Below, one piece after another: positions 9,658 to 17,133 of a stretch of DNA of 64,000 bases (the first letter of the stretch is position 1; each line of letters begins with the position of its first letter). The notes beneath the pieces are model-generated. The model saw only the letters and a list, made by a program, of their open reading frames with translations, searched no databases and was not told the DNA's origin. The DNA comes from a virus, in the IMG/VR virus record IMGVR_UViG_3300046474_000061, positions 1 to 64,000 of that record; one strand, given 5' to 3'. The position numbers were made by a program, and so were the translations under genes.

Positions 9658-9702
9658 TATCCTTGCTTCCTTTCTAGGAAAGAAGTAATAGCTTACTGAG
9701 AA

Positions 9703-11640
9703 TCAGTAACCGAATACCTCATCTGCTGGTTTCCATTTATATTGTGATTTGTTACCCCAGTCTAAAGCAGACTCAGCTCTCGGTCGTGACATGATGCCAT
9801 ACCTTAGAGCGTCATAGCTGTGGTCTGATGGGTAACGATCGTCGATGTCTTCTCCACCATCAGGGTCCGTAGGGATAGCCGGAAGGTCAGAGATTAGTTG
9901 GCGGCATGTATCAAAGAAGACGATACCAGATCTTTTCTCTCCGGTACGGATGTCTTCAGTTAGTTTGAGTAGTTCATGAAGTCTGTTCTTACCTGCAACA
10001 CGGGAACCTTGTCCACGGTCAGAAGGTCTCCAACGACAACCAGCAGCAACCATCTCTTCGGCTACTGATGGACCGTAGTGGCCTCTCTGGTGCCAGACTG
10101 AGGAGTCAAGCATACCGTAAGAAACACGTTCACCATCTTCTAGGCGGAGTACCTTTTGTGCCAAATCGACACCGGTCATTCCCGATCCATATAATTCCCT
10201 ATAGACATAAAGTGTATTATAAGCAGGATCAATCGCAAACCAAAGGACACAAGCTGGAGAAGAATAACCATAGTCAGCAGATCTAAACCTACGCCAATCA
10301 TGAGGTAGATCAAATGGCTTACAGACATGGTAGCGGGGATTAAATTCAGCAAAGGCGGCTCCTTCCACAATGGACCAGTCGCCTTCTAGAAGTTTACGTC
10401 TCTGATCTTCTGGTAGACCCAAGAGAGATCTTTCGTATGCTCCATCTGCATAAAGGTATGGGTTATCGACTAGCTTGGCAGGGATAAACCTCCTTTTAAA
10501 TAGAGGTTTGCCACGTTTGCTAATATCTTCATGATCGGCTGGATACGTCAACACGTCCCCTGTGTCTACGTCCTTAGCCCAAAATGCCTGACCCGCTGGG
10601 GCGGGATCAATGAACATCTTCTTAACCCAATGGTGACCGGGGCCACCGGGGTTAGTAGTAGCTCTCATACACAAAGTCTTCTTAAGTTCAGGATCAGCAG
10701 AACGCAAACGAGACTTAAGGTATGTATAAGCAAATGGTGTAGGGTACTGAGTTAACTCATCCATACCAATCCAAGTAAATGCCTGTCCCTGATAACGCAT
10801 AACGTCTTCGTCACGATCAAGGTAGGTAATCCAGAACTTAGCTCCAGAAGGAAAAACCCACATAGAGTCTTTCTCTTTCCAGTTAGCTCCGGGGAAGGCT
10901 TTAGGATAAATCTTCTGAGATTCCCATTTGAGTTCTCGGAGTTCGTCGTTTGTACGGCGAAGCAAAAGTCCCACGAAGTTGGGATTATGAAAGTATCTCA
11001 TAGGGTCGGCGAGCATCGCATAACTCTTCCCGCCTCCGGCGGAACCACCGTACAAAACTTCCTCTTCTGTAGCGGACAAAAAAGAAGTCTGAGGTCCCGG
11101 ATTAGGCTTAAACACCCAATTGACATCACTAGGGACTGGCGGTTTCGACTTGGGAGGTTCTTCACCAGCCGCTAGGGCCTTTAGGTGTTGTCCTCGCTGA
11201 TCGTCTTCCTTCTTAACTTTAGGAAGTCTTTTCTCTTCAAACTTATCGTATTTCTTTTTAGCTATCGTAACTGCCCTAGCAGCAGCTGCCTTCTCAAGAG
11301 ACTCTTTGGACCTCTTCATGTTAGGATTGAAGATCTTCCTATTTGTCTTCCTATTAAGGAAAGGTTTACGATGCTTCTTATAGAGGTTAGATGTAGTTTG
11401 ATGGACAAGACTTCTCAGGAGCTTTTGTGTCAACCAATCGGTGACTTCTCTCAGAGAGCTACCTGCATCGATGTAATCGAAGGCTTGTTCAATCCAAGCT
11501 ATCTGCTCAGGATCAGGGATGATGTGGAGAGGATCTTCTGGATCGACAATATAACCAACACCAATCTTACCATAAGGAAGCTTACGATACCAAGCCGGCC
11601 ATCTCTCAAGCTTAAGCTGATTACCTTCGTTATCTGACAA
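9703..11640 (-). CDS. terminase large subunit with N-terminal recombinase-like module
   Basis: A 645-aa protein. The ATPase half has Walker A GGSAGGGKS (198-206) and Walker B WIGMDE (290-295); the C-terminal half is the nuclease, with an acidic DRYPSDHSYDALRY segment. It would translocate and cut DNA at the portal. Residues about 22-90 are extra for a terminase. They follow the pattern of the helical Recombinase domain of large serine recombinases (GY.vDP...iiPD.eq...i.qaf.yi.aG.S...v...L), and a basic linker rich in Lys/Arg joins them to the motor. The N-terminal similarity is my reading of the pattern and needs a profile search. Confidence 0.9.
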   Translation of the reverse strand: MSDNEGNQLKLERWPAWYRKLPYGKIGVGYIVDPEDPLHIIPDPEQIAWIEQAFDYIDAGSSLREVTDWLTQKLLRSLVHQTTSNLYKKHRKPFLNRKTNRKIFNPNMKRSKESLEKAAAARAVTIAKKKYDKFEEKRLPKVKKEDDQRGQHLKALAAGEEPPKSKPPVPSDVNWVFKPNPGPQTSFLSATEEEVLYGGSAGGGKSYAMLADPMRYFHNPNFVGLLLRRTNDELRELKWESQKIYPKAFPGANWKEKDSMWVFPSGAKFWITYLDRDEDVMRYQGQAFTWIGMDELTQYPTPFAYTYLKSRLRSADPELKKTLCMRATTNPGGPGHHWVKKMFIDPAPAGQAFWAKDVDTGDVLTYPADHEDISKRGKPLFKRRFIPAKLVDNPYLYADGAYERSLLGLPEDQRRKLLEGDWSIVEGAAFAEFNPRYHVCKPFDLPHDWRRFRSADYGYSSPACVLWFAIDPAYNTLYVYRELYGSGMTGVDLAQKVLRLEDGERVSYGMLDSSVWHQRGHYGPSVAEEMVAAGCRWRPSDRGQGSRVAGKNRLHELLKLTEDIRTGEKRSGIVFFDTCRQLISDLPAIPTDPDGGEDIDDRYPSDHSYDALRYGIMSRPRAESALDWGNKSQYKWKPADEVFGY

Positions 11641-11642
11641 AA

Positions 11643-12053
11643 CTAATCCTCATGATCTATTGTGAGAGGTTCCTCATCCTTGGCAGGGAGGATAAACATA
11701 TTCCTAATCTCAGTGACCTGAGGGGCTTCTTCTTTAAAGACACCACCTCTATCCAGAACGTCTCTGGCGGCTGCGATGAGATTATTTGTCCCTGGCTTAT
11801 TTGGATCCATGAGGACATTAACTAGTTGGATAGCAGCAAAGCCAGAGGAAGCCTGAAGGTATTCCTTGGTTCTCTCTTTAATATGCTTGGCTAGCTTCTT
11901 GGTGACTGAGTTCATGGGGAATGACTTGGGGTAACCAACGGCATCCATAGCCGCCCGTACATTCCCGTTACATTCATCGAAGAGAACATCCAAGAAGGCT
12001 TCTTCTCTTTCATTCAGTCCGGTATCTGGATTAATAAGACTTAGATCATTCAT
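11643..12053 (-). CDS. terminase small subunit
   Basis: A 136-aa helical protein placed 2 bases upstream of the large terminase. Residues 15-70 hold a helix-turn-helix-like arrangement (EREEAFLDVLFDECNGNVR, then AMDAVGYPKS), followed by an oligomerisation region, as in small terminases that recognise packaging DNA. It is the first gene after the leftward promoter at 12.3 kb. Called from position and architecture. Confidence 0.8.
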   Translation of the reverse strand: MNDLSLINPDTGLNEREEAFLDVLFDECNGNVRAAMDAVGYPKSFPMNSVTKKLAKHIKERTKEYLQASSGFAAIQLVNVLMDPNKPGTNNLIAAARDVLDRGGVFKEEAPQVTEIRNMFILPAKDEEPLTIDHED

Positions 12054-12134
12054 TAGAATATCCCTTAAAGTATACTAGTAGTACTATCCACCGAGGACCT
12101 AGTTGAATCATTCAAGTTCTACTATAGATCCGGT

Positions 12135-12714
12135 GTTCTTCAAGTCCGTGTACTTCAACTACTTTATACTGAAGTCTTGAAAATCAAAGCCGTATGTTCG
12201 TGCTTGTGTTTAACTGAGTAAATTAATTCAAAACCAAGGAAAGTTACAAGCCGTAAGGCATAGCTTGTTTAAATCTTTTGTTCCTATAGTTTAATTATAC
12301 CATTTTCTTAAAACCTTGTCAAGTAAAAAGTGCAACCTTTAGCTGAAAAAGATTAACTTTCTACTATTGTGACAACAAATAATAAAAATAGAGTCTTGAG
12401 TACCCTAATCCAGAGTACTATGACCTAGACAGACCAACTATATTACATACTTAACTTGAAGAGTAGTTTAGACACCTAAATCATTGAAAAATATGTGGAA
12501 CTGGTATACAACTATAAGTATCCCTCCCTTGGTCCTGCCCGGATAGTACAAAAATTCTGATCAAAGTAATAGATTTTAAAGAGGAAGAGTGATTGAGTAC
12601 ACTCACAGAGTTACTGCTATACATAGACGTTGATATACTTGAAGTACTTACTTGAAGAACTATCATTGAAGTATAAGCAACTATAGTAATACTTGAAGAA
12701 CTGTACTTGAAGTA
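12135..12714. repeat. TACTT(G/C)AAGTA-type near-palindromic repeats
   Basis: TACTTGAAGTA occurs at 12636-12646 and 12704-12714. ACTTGAAGAAC occurs at 12650-12660 and 12691-12701, with its exact reverse complement GTTCTTCAAGT at 12135-12145. Looser copies sit near 12108, 12151 and 12453. The 11-mers are palindromic except for the central base, as expected for dimeric repressor operators or initiator iterons. A related perfect palindrome, TACTTAAGTA, is at 22442-22451 in another intergenic gap. Confidence 0.55.
12295..12323 (-). promoter_or_regulatory. consensus sigma70-type promoter for leftward late genes
   Basis: On the minus strand TTGACA (12323-12318) is followed by exactly 17 bases and TATAAT (12300-12295): a full-consensus host promoter about 240 bp upstream of the small terminase gene. 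It is the only strong leftward promoter I see for the packaging and head genes. Confidence 0.85.
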
Positions 12715-12916
12715 ATACGTAGTCTAATTGTACTGGCGATTATGGATTATTCTTGTCAATAAATTAGAGATTGAAAACCTGGGCGAGTTGCAACTTAGGG
12801 TACGCCAGGTCTGTAATATAATGTGATTAGCTTTTGTCCAGACTTTAGTTTACCATTCGCATCCTGATAGGAATACTTTCCTATGTTAGGACTATAGTCC
12901 TACAACTTCTAGTTAG

Positions 12917-12945
12917 TTGACACAACCTAAGGTATATGATATACT
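12917..12945 (+). promoter_or_regulatory. sigma70-type promoter, rightward
   Basis: TTGACA (12917-12922), 17-base spacer, TATACT (12940-12945). It points rightward into the structured region and the 14.9-22 kb genes. An 8-bp hairpin (CACTAGAT 12991-12998, ATCTAGTG 13012-13019) lies about 40 bases downstream of the expected start and would be in the 5' leader. Confidence 0.75.
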
Positions 12946-13195
12946 CTTAGTTGTAATGTAGAAATGTCAATAGGTTCTGAGTTGTAAATGCACTAGATCA
13001 AGAATTATTCAATCTAGTGGGTTCTTTGATAAGAAAATCTGATAAAACCTGGTGGCATATGCTGGCTTGTTCTATGGGAGCTAGGAACGCTCTTAGACCG
13101 TGGGATAGGCAATCGGCCATACTCCTATAGAGAACGCTTCTACGGGCTTCCTTGTGGCTTTTAGGGGCTGATCAACCGGAGAGAAGCTGGAAGCA
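12946..13195 (+). other. leader region, no clear gene
   Basis: Apart from the CACTAGAT/ATCTAGTG hairpin at 12991-13019 and a GAGC/GCTC hairpin near 13079, I see no gene here. It lies immediately downstream of the rightward promoter and is probably a transcribed leader. Confidence 0.5.
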
Positions 13196-13267
13196 ATGAG
13201 CAAACGTCTTTTATTGTTTGTTTTCAATGCAAAGGGCTTTCAGACTTGGCCGGTTTTGAGGAACTAA
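13196..13267 (+). CDS. possible 23-aa microprotein
   Basis: ATG at 13196 follows a GGAAG ribosome-site-like stretch and encodes MSKRLLLFVFNAKGFQTWPV then LRN. It overlaps the next TTG-started frame. The hydrophobic start fits a leader or tiny membrane peptide, but length gives no statistical support. Confidence 0.3.
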   Translation: MSKRLLLFVFNAKGFQTWPVLRN

Positions 13268-13410
13268 AAAGAGAAGCTCTAGAGAAGCTCAGAATACCTA
13301 AGTTGCCCATTTTGGTTGATTTCTATGCCATTTGCATAATTGTTCTAAAACTTGGAGCTTTGTTAGAATTATTTGTTATGAGTACGTCAATCTTTAGAAT
13401 GAGGTGCTAA
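13246..13410 (+). CDS. possible small membrane protein (TTG start)
   Basis: A frame of 54 codons from TTG at 13246, with AAGGG nine bases upstream. It encodes an amphipathic charged N-terminus (AGFEELKREALEKLRIPK) and then about 25 hydrophobic residues ending FVMSTSIFRMRC. The amphipathic-helix-plus-membrane-segment design looks like a real protein. TTG GCN starts recur in this phage at 40389, 42588, 46931 and 37450. No family recognised. Confidence 0.45.
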   Translation: MAGFEELKREALEKLRIPKLPILVDFYAICIIVLKLGALLELFVMSTSIFRMRC

Positions 13411-13419
13411 GAATTTCGA

Positions 13420-13449
13420 TTGACAGGGGTTCTCAGAAAATGCCATAAA
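13420..13449 (+). promoter_or_regulatory. candidate promoter in front of structured RNA region
   Basis: TTGACA (13420-13425), 18-base spacer, CATAAA (13444-13449). The -10 is weak. It lies directly upstream of the hairpin-dense region starting near 13452, so it could drive an independent noncoding transcript. Confidence 0.35.
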
Positions 13450-14408
13450 TTGGGCGTCGCAAATGACAACCGCCCGGAAATACCGGCTCCGGTTAAGCCC
13501 TAAGGCGGGCAAGGGTTCTAACCCCTTAAAGCCTTCTGAATTGCCTAGCCCTCTTGCTAGGTTCACTTATCCCCTTAGGGGATTTTATATGTGTAGCCTC
13601 TGATATGAGGTAGGCTTGAAGTCCGTCGTGAGACGCGCTTTAGGTTTGGTGGAAATCAGGATTAGCTGGAACGGTTTGAACCCCAATCGTAAATGATTGG
13701 TATGTGTTCCCTCAGTTTAGTTCGCAATTGACTATAGGCAACTATGCTATGGACAATGTGAGGGGCGAAACTGCGATCCTTGAACCGCAAGGGGATAGGT
13801 GAATTATAAACCTCACTATTCAATCGCTAGATACGATTGGAACAACGTTTCATGGCTAGGTGTTAGGTGAGGCAATGCAATTCGCAGCAAAGCCAAGAAC
13901 TACTAGGGACAGGCGCAAATGCTGATAACTCGCGAGGGCGAGAAACCACAATGGGAACCTAGAAAACCTAACTGAGAACACTTGCAAAGTCTAAGCTCAT
14001 GACATGGTGACGCGTGGAGTGGGTTTATTCAGGGGATGGCAAGCAACGGCTAAAATCGTTGTGATGAAAGCCCTCAGTTCGCCCGTAAGACGGCGGTAGC
14101 GCGAATGCTAGTTCAAAATGGCCACTCTCCCCTAGTGGGGCTTAACAAGCCTCATATTCAGATTGGGGGAGAAATTAAAAATAGAGAGAACTCAATAAAC
14201 TAGCATTGGTGGAATTGGTTGCTACTTTCGGAAGCTTTACCCGTTGAACGGTTTTGTGGAAAATAACAGCTTGCCACCCTAGACTTGAATGTCGGTCAGT
14301 GACGAAAACTAAAGGTTCTCTCAAAGTAAAATATAAAGATAAACATCCAAAGCGTTAAAGGCTTTAGGGTGATTTTTCCTGTTTGTAAATTTAAACAGGG
14401 GGCAAAAC

Positions 14409-14477
14409 ATGAACCTCGCCTTATCGATGCGGTATGCGGGGAACAAACTGAATTGTAATTGTGGTTGTTATGTCTAG
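14409..14477 (+). CDS. possible 22-aa Cys-rich micro-ORF
   Basis: ATG at 14409 follows AGGGGG at good spacing and encodes a peptide ending NCNCGCYV. It overlaps the 5' side of the long-range helix at 14450-14584, so translation and folding would compete. This could be a leader-peptide arrangement or a chance frame. Confidence 0.25.
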   Translation: MNLALSMRYAGNKLNCNCGCYV

Positions 14478-14697
14478 GCCAATAGTCATTTGGTAAATCC
14501 GAAACGTTCATAAGTGATGGATAATCACTAGGGCGATATGGTGCATTTGTGAGGCTAACGGCATAACAACTATAGGTACAATTCAATTGCGGCCCTTTAG
14601 GACGCTTAACCTTGCTTGCAACTGAAAACAGTTGTTTCCGGCTATGGTTGCTGAAGTATGAAGCCTTTACCCTTTGTTGCGTGTTTAGGTGGATAGT

Positions 14698-14793
14698 ATG
14701 CTTGCCTTGCCAATAGGGGGAAATAATTCAAATCAGCGAAAGGTTAAGAACCTTTTGGATATTCCGCCGTTTCTTCTTTCAAGCGATTGTTAG
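14698..14793 (+). CDS. possible 31-aa micro-ORF
   Basis: ATG at 14698 is preceded by AGGTGG with 5-base spacing. The product starts MLALPIGGNNSNQRK and ends LLSSDC. It lies at the 3' end of the structured region. No homology recognised and the length gives no coding statistics. Confidence 0.3.
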   Translation: MLALPIGGNNSNQRKVKNLLDIPPFLLSSDC

Positions 14794-14801
14794 GAGAAAT
14801 G

Positions 14802-14835
14802 GGGCAATATCGCCCGTAAGACTATGGGGATAGTC
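14802..14835 (+). promoter_or_regulatory. paired-hairpin leader element, copy 1
   Basis: Hairpin A is GGGC-AATATC-GCCC (14802-14815). Hairpin B is GACTAT-GGGG-ATAGTC (14820-14835), extended by one A-T pair. They lie 4 bases apart, 36 bases before the ATG at 14872. The same A-then-B order occurs before the genes at 15948 and 16313, and a B-type hairpin before 16741. Stem bases change in complementary pairs while the GGGG loop stays, which supports an RNA fold. Confidence 0.6.
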
Positions 14836-14871
14836 TCTCTAGTCTGGAAACCTTTGAAAGAGGATACCACA

Positions 14872-15615
14872 ATGGCTAACAAGTCCACTAATGCACCTGC
14901 TGCTGAACTCTCCATGTCACAGAAAATCGACAAGGCAATCGAAGGTATTGTAACGCGTGGCCAATCGCTTCGCACACATTGCCATGATACCCTTGTTATG
15001 GTCATGGATCATTACATTGGCGCTGGTAATGGCGACACCACCAAAATCAAGCCGTTGCTTGATGCAGTCAAGAACTCACTCGGTTCTTCGCTATCGGCTG
15101 CAATGGTGCAATGGATTGCGCTTTCCATGCCGTCTTTGACGTGGGTTAAGGATAAGCAGATGTTTGCGCATATCAAGGGTGCGAAGCGCGAGTACAAGAC
15201 GCTTGAGCGCGTGAAGCAGCGTTCGAAAATGCCCGGCACGGCAGATGCAATGTACTTCACGGGTGAACCGCGCGACCTTCCTTTCTATGAGCTGGAAAAG
15301 GAAGCCAATCAAAATCCGTTTGACTTGAAGGCTCGTATTGAGGCGCTTATCAAGTCTGCCGAAGCTGAATATAACAAGCGTTTGAAGGCCGGCGACAAGC
15401 CCACGTTCTCACACGCCGCTATCGACGAACTCGCCAAGTTTGCCGAAAATGTTAGCAAGCCCGAATGGAAATTCTCCGAAGCGGAATTGCAGGACATGAC
15501 TGAAGTCGAGGTAGAAGGCGTGACGCCTGAAGAAACCGAAGCTAAGGAAGGCAAAACCGGCCGTGTAGGTCGCCCGCGTAAACAGGAAAGTGAAGCTGCG
15601 GTAGCTCACCACTAA
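14872..15615 (+). CDS. hypothetical protein with C-terminal AT-hook-like tail
   Basis: A 247-aa protein. Start ATG 14872 is preferred over the upstream in-frame ATG 14824 because AAAGAGGAT lies just before it and 14824 sits in a hairpin loop. The C-terminus has GRVGRPRKQE, an AT-hook-like minor-groove motif, after an acidic linker; the rest is helical. Its codons are more GC-rich than in its neighbours. As the first sizeable rightward gene it could be an early DNA-binding or host-takeover protein; that is inference. Confidence 0.75.
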   Translation: MANKSTNAPAAELSMSQKIDKAIEGIVTRGQSLRTHCHDTLVMVMDHYIGAGNGDTTKIKPLLDAVKNSLGSSLSAAMVQWIALSMPSLTWVKDKQMFAHIKGAKREYKTLERVKQRSKMPGTADAMYFTGEPRDLPFYELEKEANQNPFDLKARIEALIKSAEAEYNKRLKAGDKPTFSHAAIDELAKFAENVSKPEWKFSEAELQDMTEVEVEGVTPEETEAKEGKTGRVGRPRKQESEAAVAHH

Positions 15616-15926
15616 TCGCGTCTAATCCCCCTATCAGGTTCCACCACCTGTAGAAGACGCGATAGCTCCCCCCGGATTAAGTTTCGGGGGGAGACCTTTG
15701 TACTCGAATATGCATTGATACGCCCACATAGGTTACACGTTCTATTCCACTCCCGGATGACGTGTGTAATCTTCCCGCCGCAACGGTCCTATGTGGGTTT
15801 ATGAGTGCATGTAACCGTTGCTGCAAATCAGGACGGCTAACAGACTGCTCTAAACCAGATGAATACTGATATTTCACTGTCAATCCCTTTGGAAACTTAG
15901 GGCTTGATAGGGTAATATCGCCTTTT
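15615..15926 (+). ncRNA. structured intergenic RNA
   Basis: Three nested structures fill this gap. ATCGCGTC (15615-15622) pairs with GACGCGAT (15656-15663) around an inner CAGGT/ACCTG hairpin. CTCCCCCCG (15666-15674) pairs with CGGGGGGAG (15685-15693), 9 bp, terminator-like but with no U-tract. CCCACATAGG (15723-15732) pairs with CCTATGTGGG (15788-15797) around an inner ACACGT/ACGTGT stem. No plus-strand gene is present, and a minus-strand frame at 15883-15677 lacks a ribosome site. It may be an attenuator plus a cis-acting or trans-acting RNA. Confidence 0.5.
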
Positions 15927-15954
15927 GTGTCATGTGAGGTTAAGGTTATGACAC
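15909..15954 (+). promoter_or_regulatory. paired-hairpin leader element, copy 2 (start codon in stem)
   Basis: Hairpin A is AGG-GTAATATCG-CCT (15909-15923). Hairpin B is GTGTCAT (15927-15933) paired with ATGACAC (15948-15954). The loop of hairpin B carries GAGG, and the start ATG (15948) is the first triplet of the 3' strand, so initiation would need stem opening. A translational switch is the natural reading. Confidence 0.6.
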
Positions 15955-16205
15955 GTTTTATCCAGCATCATACACTCTATGAACGAATACCAATGAAATC
16001 ATCTAGCGTCTTGCCGGATGAAGGATTTGGGGAAATGACACTTGAATTGTCAGATGGATTGACGTTCCAAGTGTATTGTAACCCACGTTCTGAGCAAACC
16101 TATGCACCTGTGAAACATCGGGTAATGGTGATTTGTTCTTGTGGCAAACATGTGCCGTTCGGTCGCATGGGACAACACTACCGTATAGGGAAGTGCAATG
16201 CATGA
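15948..16205 (+). CDS. small putative zinc-binding protein
   Basis: An 85-aa protein; ATG 15948 has GAGG and AAGG upstream. The C-terminus has CSCGKHVPFGRMGQHYRIGKC, a C-x-C...H...C spacing that could bind one zinc. The N-terminal part is plain alpha/beta. Similar small zinc-ribbon proteins are common in phage early regions. Function unknown; the start codon is predicted to be sequestered in a hairpin. Confidence 0.65.
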   Translation: MTRFIQHHTLYERIPMKSSSVLPDEGFGEMTLELSDGLTFQVYCNPRSEQTYAPVKHRVMVICSCGKHVPFGRMGQHYRIGKCNA

Positions 16206-16274
16206 TATTTCATAGTTAGTCCTATGGTTCGTTACGCTTGTGTAACACGAGTGCAACGATAGATAGGGCTAATT

Positions 16275-16310
16275 GGGTAATATCACCCGACGTATGCAAT
16301 GGGGATTGCA
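16275..16310 (+). promoter_or_regulatory. paired-hairpin leader element, copy 3
   Basis: Hairpin A is GGGT-AATATC-ACCC (16275-16288). Hairpin B is TGCAAT-GGGG-ATTGCA (16295-16310). The GGGG loop is the only Shine-Dalgarno-like sequence, 8 bases before the ATG at 16313, so the ribosome site is displayed in the loop. Confidence 0.6.
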
Positions 16311-16312
16311 GA

Positions 16313-16474
16313 ATGAGTGTAGAAGATTTCACATCTATCTATGTGTTCCTTATCCTTCCTTGCCTTATCATCAAGGTGACGAGTGACTATGGGGCTTTGT
16401 TGTATCAATTCCGTGGGCGTCGCAGTTATGAACGTGATTTGCGTCGTGCCGTTCATGGTGTACGGAAATGGTGA
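16313..16474 (+). CDS. small membrane protein
   Basis: A 53-aa product from ATG 16313, with one hydrophobic stretch at about residues 8-22 (IYVFLILPCLIIKV) followed by an Arg-rich C-terminus, so likely N-out/C-in. Translation would start from the SD shown in hairpin B of copy 3. Its end overlaps the next gene by 7 bases. Confidence 0.6.
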   Translation: MSVEDFTSIYVFLILPCLIIKVTSDYGALLYQFRGRRSYERDLRRAVHGVRKW

Positions 16475-16722
16475 GGTTGTCTCCGTTTCAACAAGTGGCG
16501 CTCATTAAGACCTGCTACGACTTAGCAGCGATAGCGCATGATGATGAAATGTTAGGTGAGTTGAATCTTGCCATACAAGCCGCGTGGACGTATTGCGCGA
16601 CTGATGTAGTAGAAGAGTTGCATAGGCATATCTTGTTTCGCTTCAAATGGCTTGTGCCCGACGGGAAACACTTCAAACTGTCAGACCGTTTCAATGAGTC
16701 TGATTCCCAATCCATCCATTAG
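16468..16722 (+). CDS. hypothetical protein, 84 aa
   Basis: Starts at ATG 16468, overlapping the previous stop (translational coupling), or at GTG 16471. Mostly helical, with the pattern LIKTCYDLAAIAHDDEML and one conserved-looking Trp/Cys pair. No motif recognised. Confidence 0.6.
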   Translation: MVRLSPFQQVALIKTCYDLAAIAHDDEMLGELNLAIQAAWTYCATDVVEELHRHILFRFKWLVPDGKHFKLSDRFNESDSQSIH

Positions 16723-16724
16723 AA

Positions 16725-16740
16725 AACTATGGGGATAGTT
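16725..16740 (+). promoter_or_regulatory. B-type hairpin displaying a ribosome site
   Basis: AACTAT-GGGG-ATAGTT is a perfect 6-bp hairpin whose GGGG loop is 6 bases before GTG 16741. Relative to the copy at 14820 the outer pair is A-T instead of G-C, a compensatory change. Confidence 0.55.
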
Positions 16741-16836
16741 GTGTCTAATTATACGTTGATTGTCGTTGTAGTCGTTGTCATCTTTGCAGGTGCATTGATG
16801 GCATTCTTTCAGTCTCAAGACAACATATGGAAGTGA
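16741..16836 (+). CDS. 31-aa single-pass membrane microprotein
   Basis: GTG start immediately after the B-type hairpin. It encodes MSNYTLIVVVVVVIFAGALM and then a short polar tail, an obvious transmembrane helix. The alternative in-frame ATG 16729 lies in the hairpin loop. Small membrane peptides are common in phage early regions; function unknown. Confidence 0.55.
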   Translation: MSNYTLIVVVVVVIFAGALMAFFQSQDNIWK

Positions 16837-16844
16837 GGTGGAAT

Positions 16845-17045
16845 ATGTCGATTCTATCACGCGACATTGTGAAGATTGGCAAAGAAGAGTTTGCTAAGGC
16901 GTGCGTACTTGATATCGCCTTGGAATTGGTATCGACAAGTCTTGATAGTGTTTTTGTGCGTGCCAATAGGTATGCACTCCGCGAGATGACACGTAACGGG
17001 TTGTCGTTCTCCTATGACTTGAGGGACAAGACTACCCGCTCCTAA
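16845..17045 (+). CDS. hypothetical protein, 66 aa
   Basis: ATG 16845 follows GAGGTGG. A helical protein with alternating charged and hydrophobic residues (DIVKIGKEEFAKACVLDIAL). An upstream in-frame ATG at 16827 has a poorer context. No family recognised. Confidence 0.6.
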   Translation: MSILSRDIVKIGKEEFAKACVLDIALELVSTSLDSVFVRANRYALREMTRNGLSFSYDLRDKTTRS

Positions 17046-17133
17046 GGCGGGTACACATGGGTACACCTATCATTGATAGTTTTCTCCCCCATTGCGCTTG
17101 ACGTGATGGGTGTATCCTTGTGTATCAACCTTT

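Larger units (their letters stand above)
12054..12916. other. intergenic control region, AT-rich
   Basis: This 860-bp stretch separates the leftward packaging operon from rightward sequence. It has stop codons in every frame and no convincing gene; a minus-strand frame at 12666-12481 lacks protein-like composition. It holds the leftward promoter and a cluster of TACTTGAAG-type repeats (listed separately). Its divergent position makes it a candidate site for transcription switching or replication initiation, but no AT-rich unwinding element or recognised initiator site was identified. Confidence 0.6.
13450..14800 (+). ncRNA. candidate large structured noncoding RNA
   Basis: About 1.35 kb without a convincing gene but dense in exact inverted repeats. 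Local hairpins include CCTAGC/GCTAGG near 13543, ATCCCC/GGGGAT near 13570, CCAATC/GATTGG near 13690, CAATCG/CGATTG near 13825, CTCGC/GCGAG near 13930, CAACTG/CAGTTG near 14618 and AGTGAT/ATCACT near 14515. Long-range helices include AATGCTAGTT 14104-14113 with AACTAGCATT 14198-14207; GAGAGAAC 14184-14191 with GTTCTCTC 14315-14322, which interlocks with the previous helix as a pseudoknot; and GAATTGTA 14450-14457 plus GTTGTTATG 14464-14472 with CATAACAAC 14562-14570 plus TACAATTC 14577-14584, across a symmetric 6x6 internal loop. Giant phage RNAs such as GOLLD and ROOL have this size and style. I cannot assign it to a known class. Confidence 0.5.

Noticed and set aside
12481-12666. 61-aa minus-strand frame in the control region
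   Set aside because: Ser/Ile-rich low-information sequence, no ribosome site, and it overlaps the operator-like repeats.
13150-13200. tmRNA-like 5' sequence (GGGGCTGAT)
   Set aside because: Only the first nine bases fit; no tRNA-like 3' half, tag frame or CCA end was found.
14200-14280. tRNA-like fold near GGTGG...CCACC
   Set aside because: No T-loop consensus, anticodon arm or acceptor geometry. I found no tRNA gene in the window.
15677-15883. 68-aa minus-strand frame
   Set aside because: Opposite to all neighbours, no ribosome site, and the sequence is explained by RNA helices.
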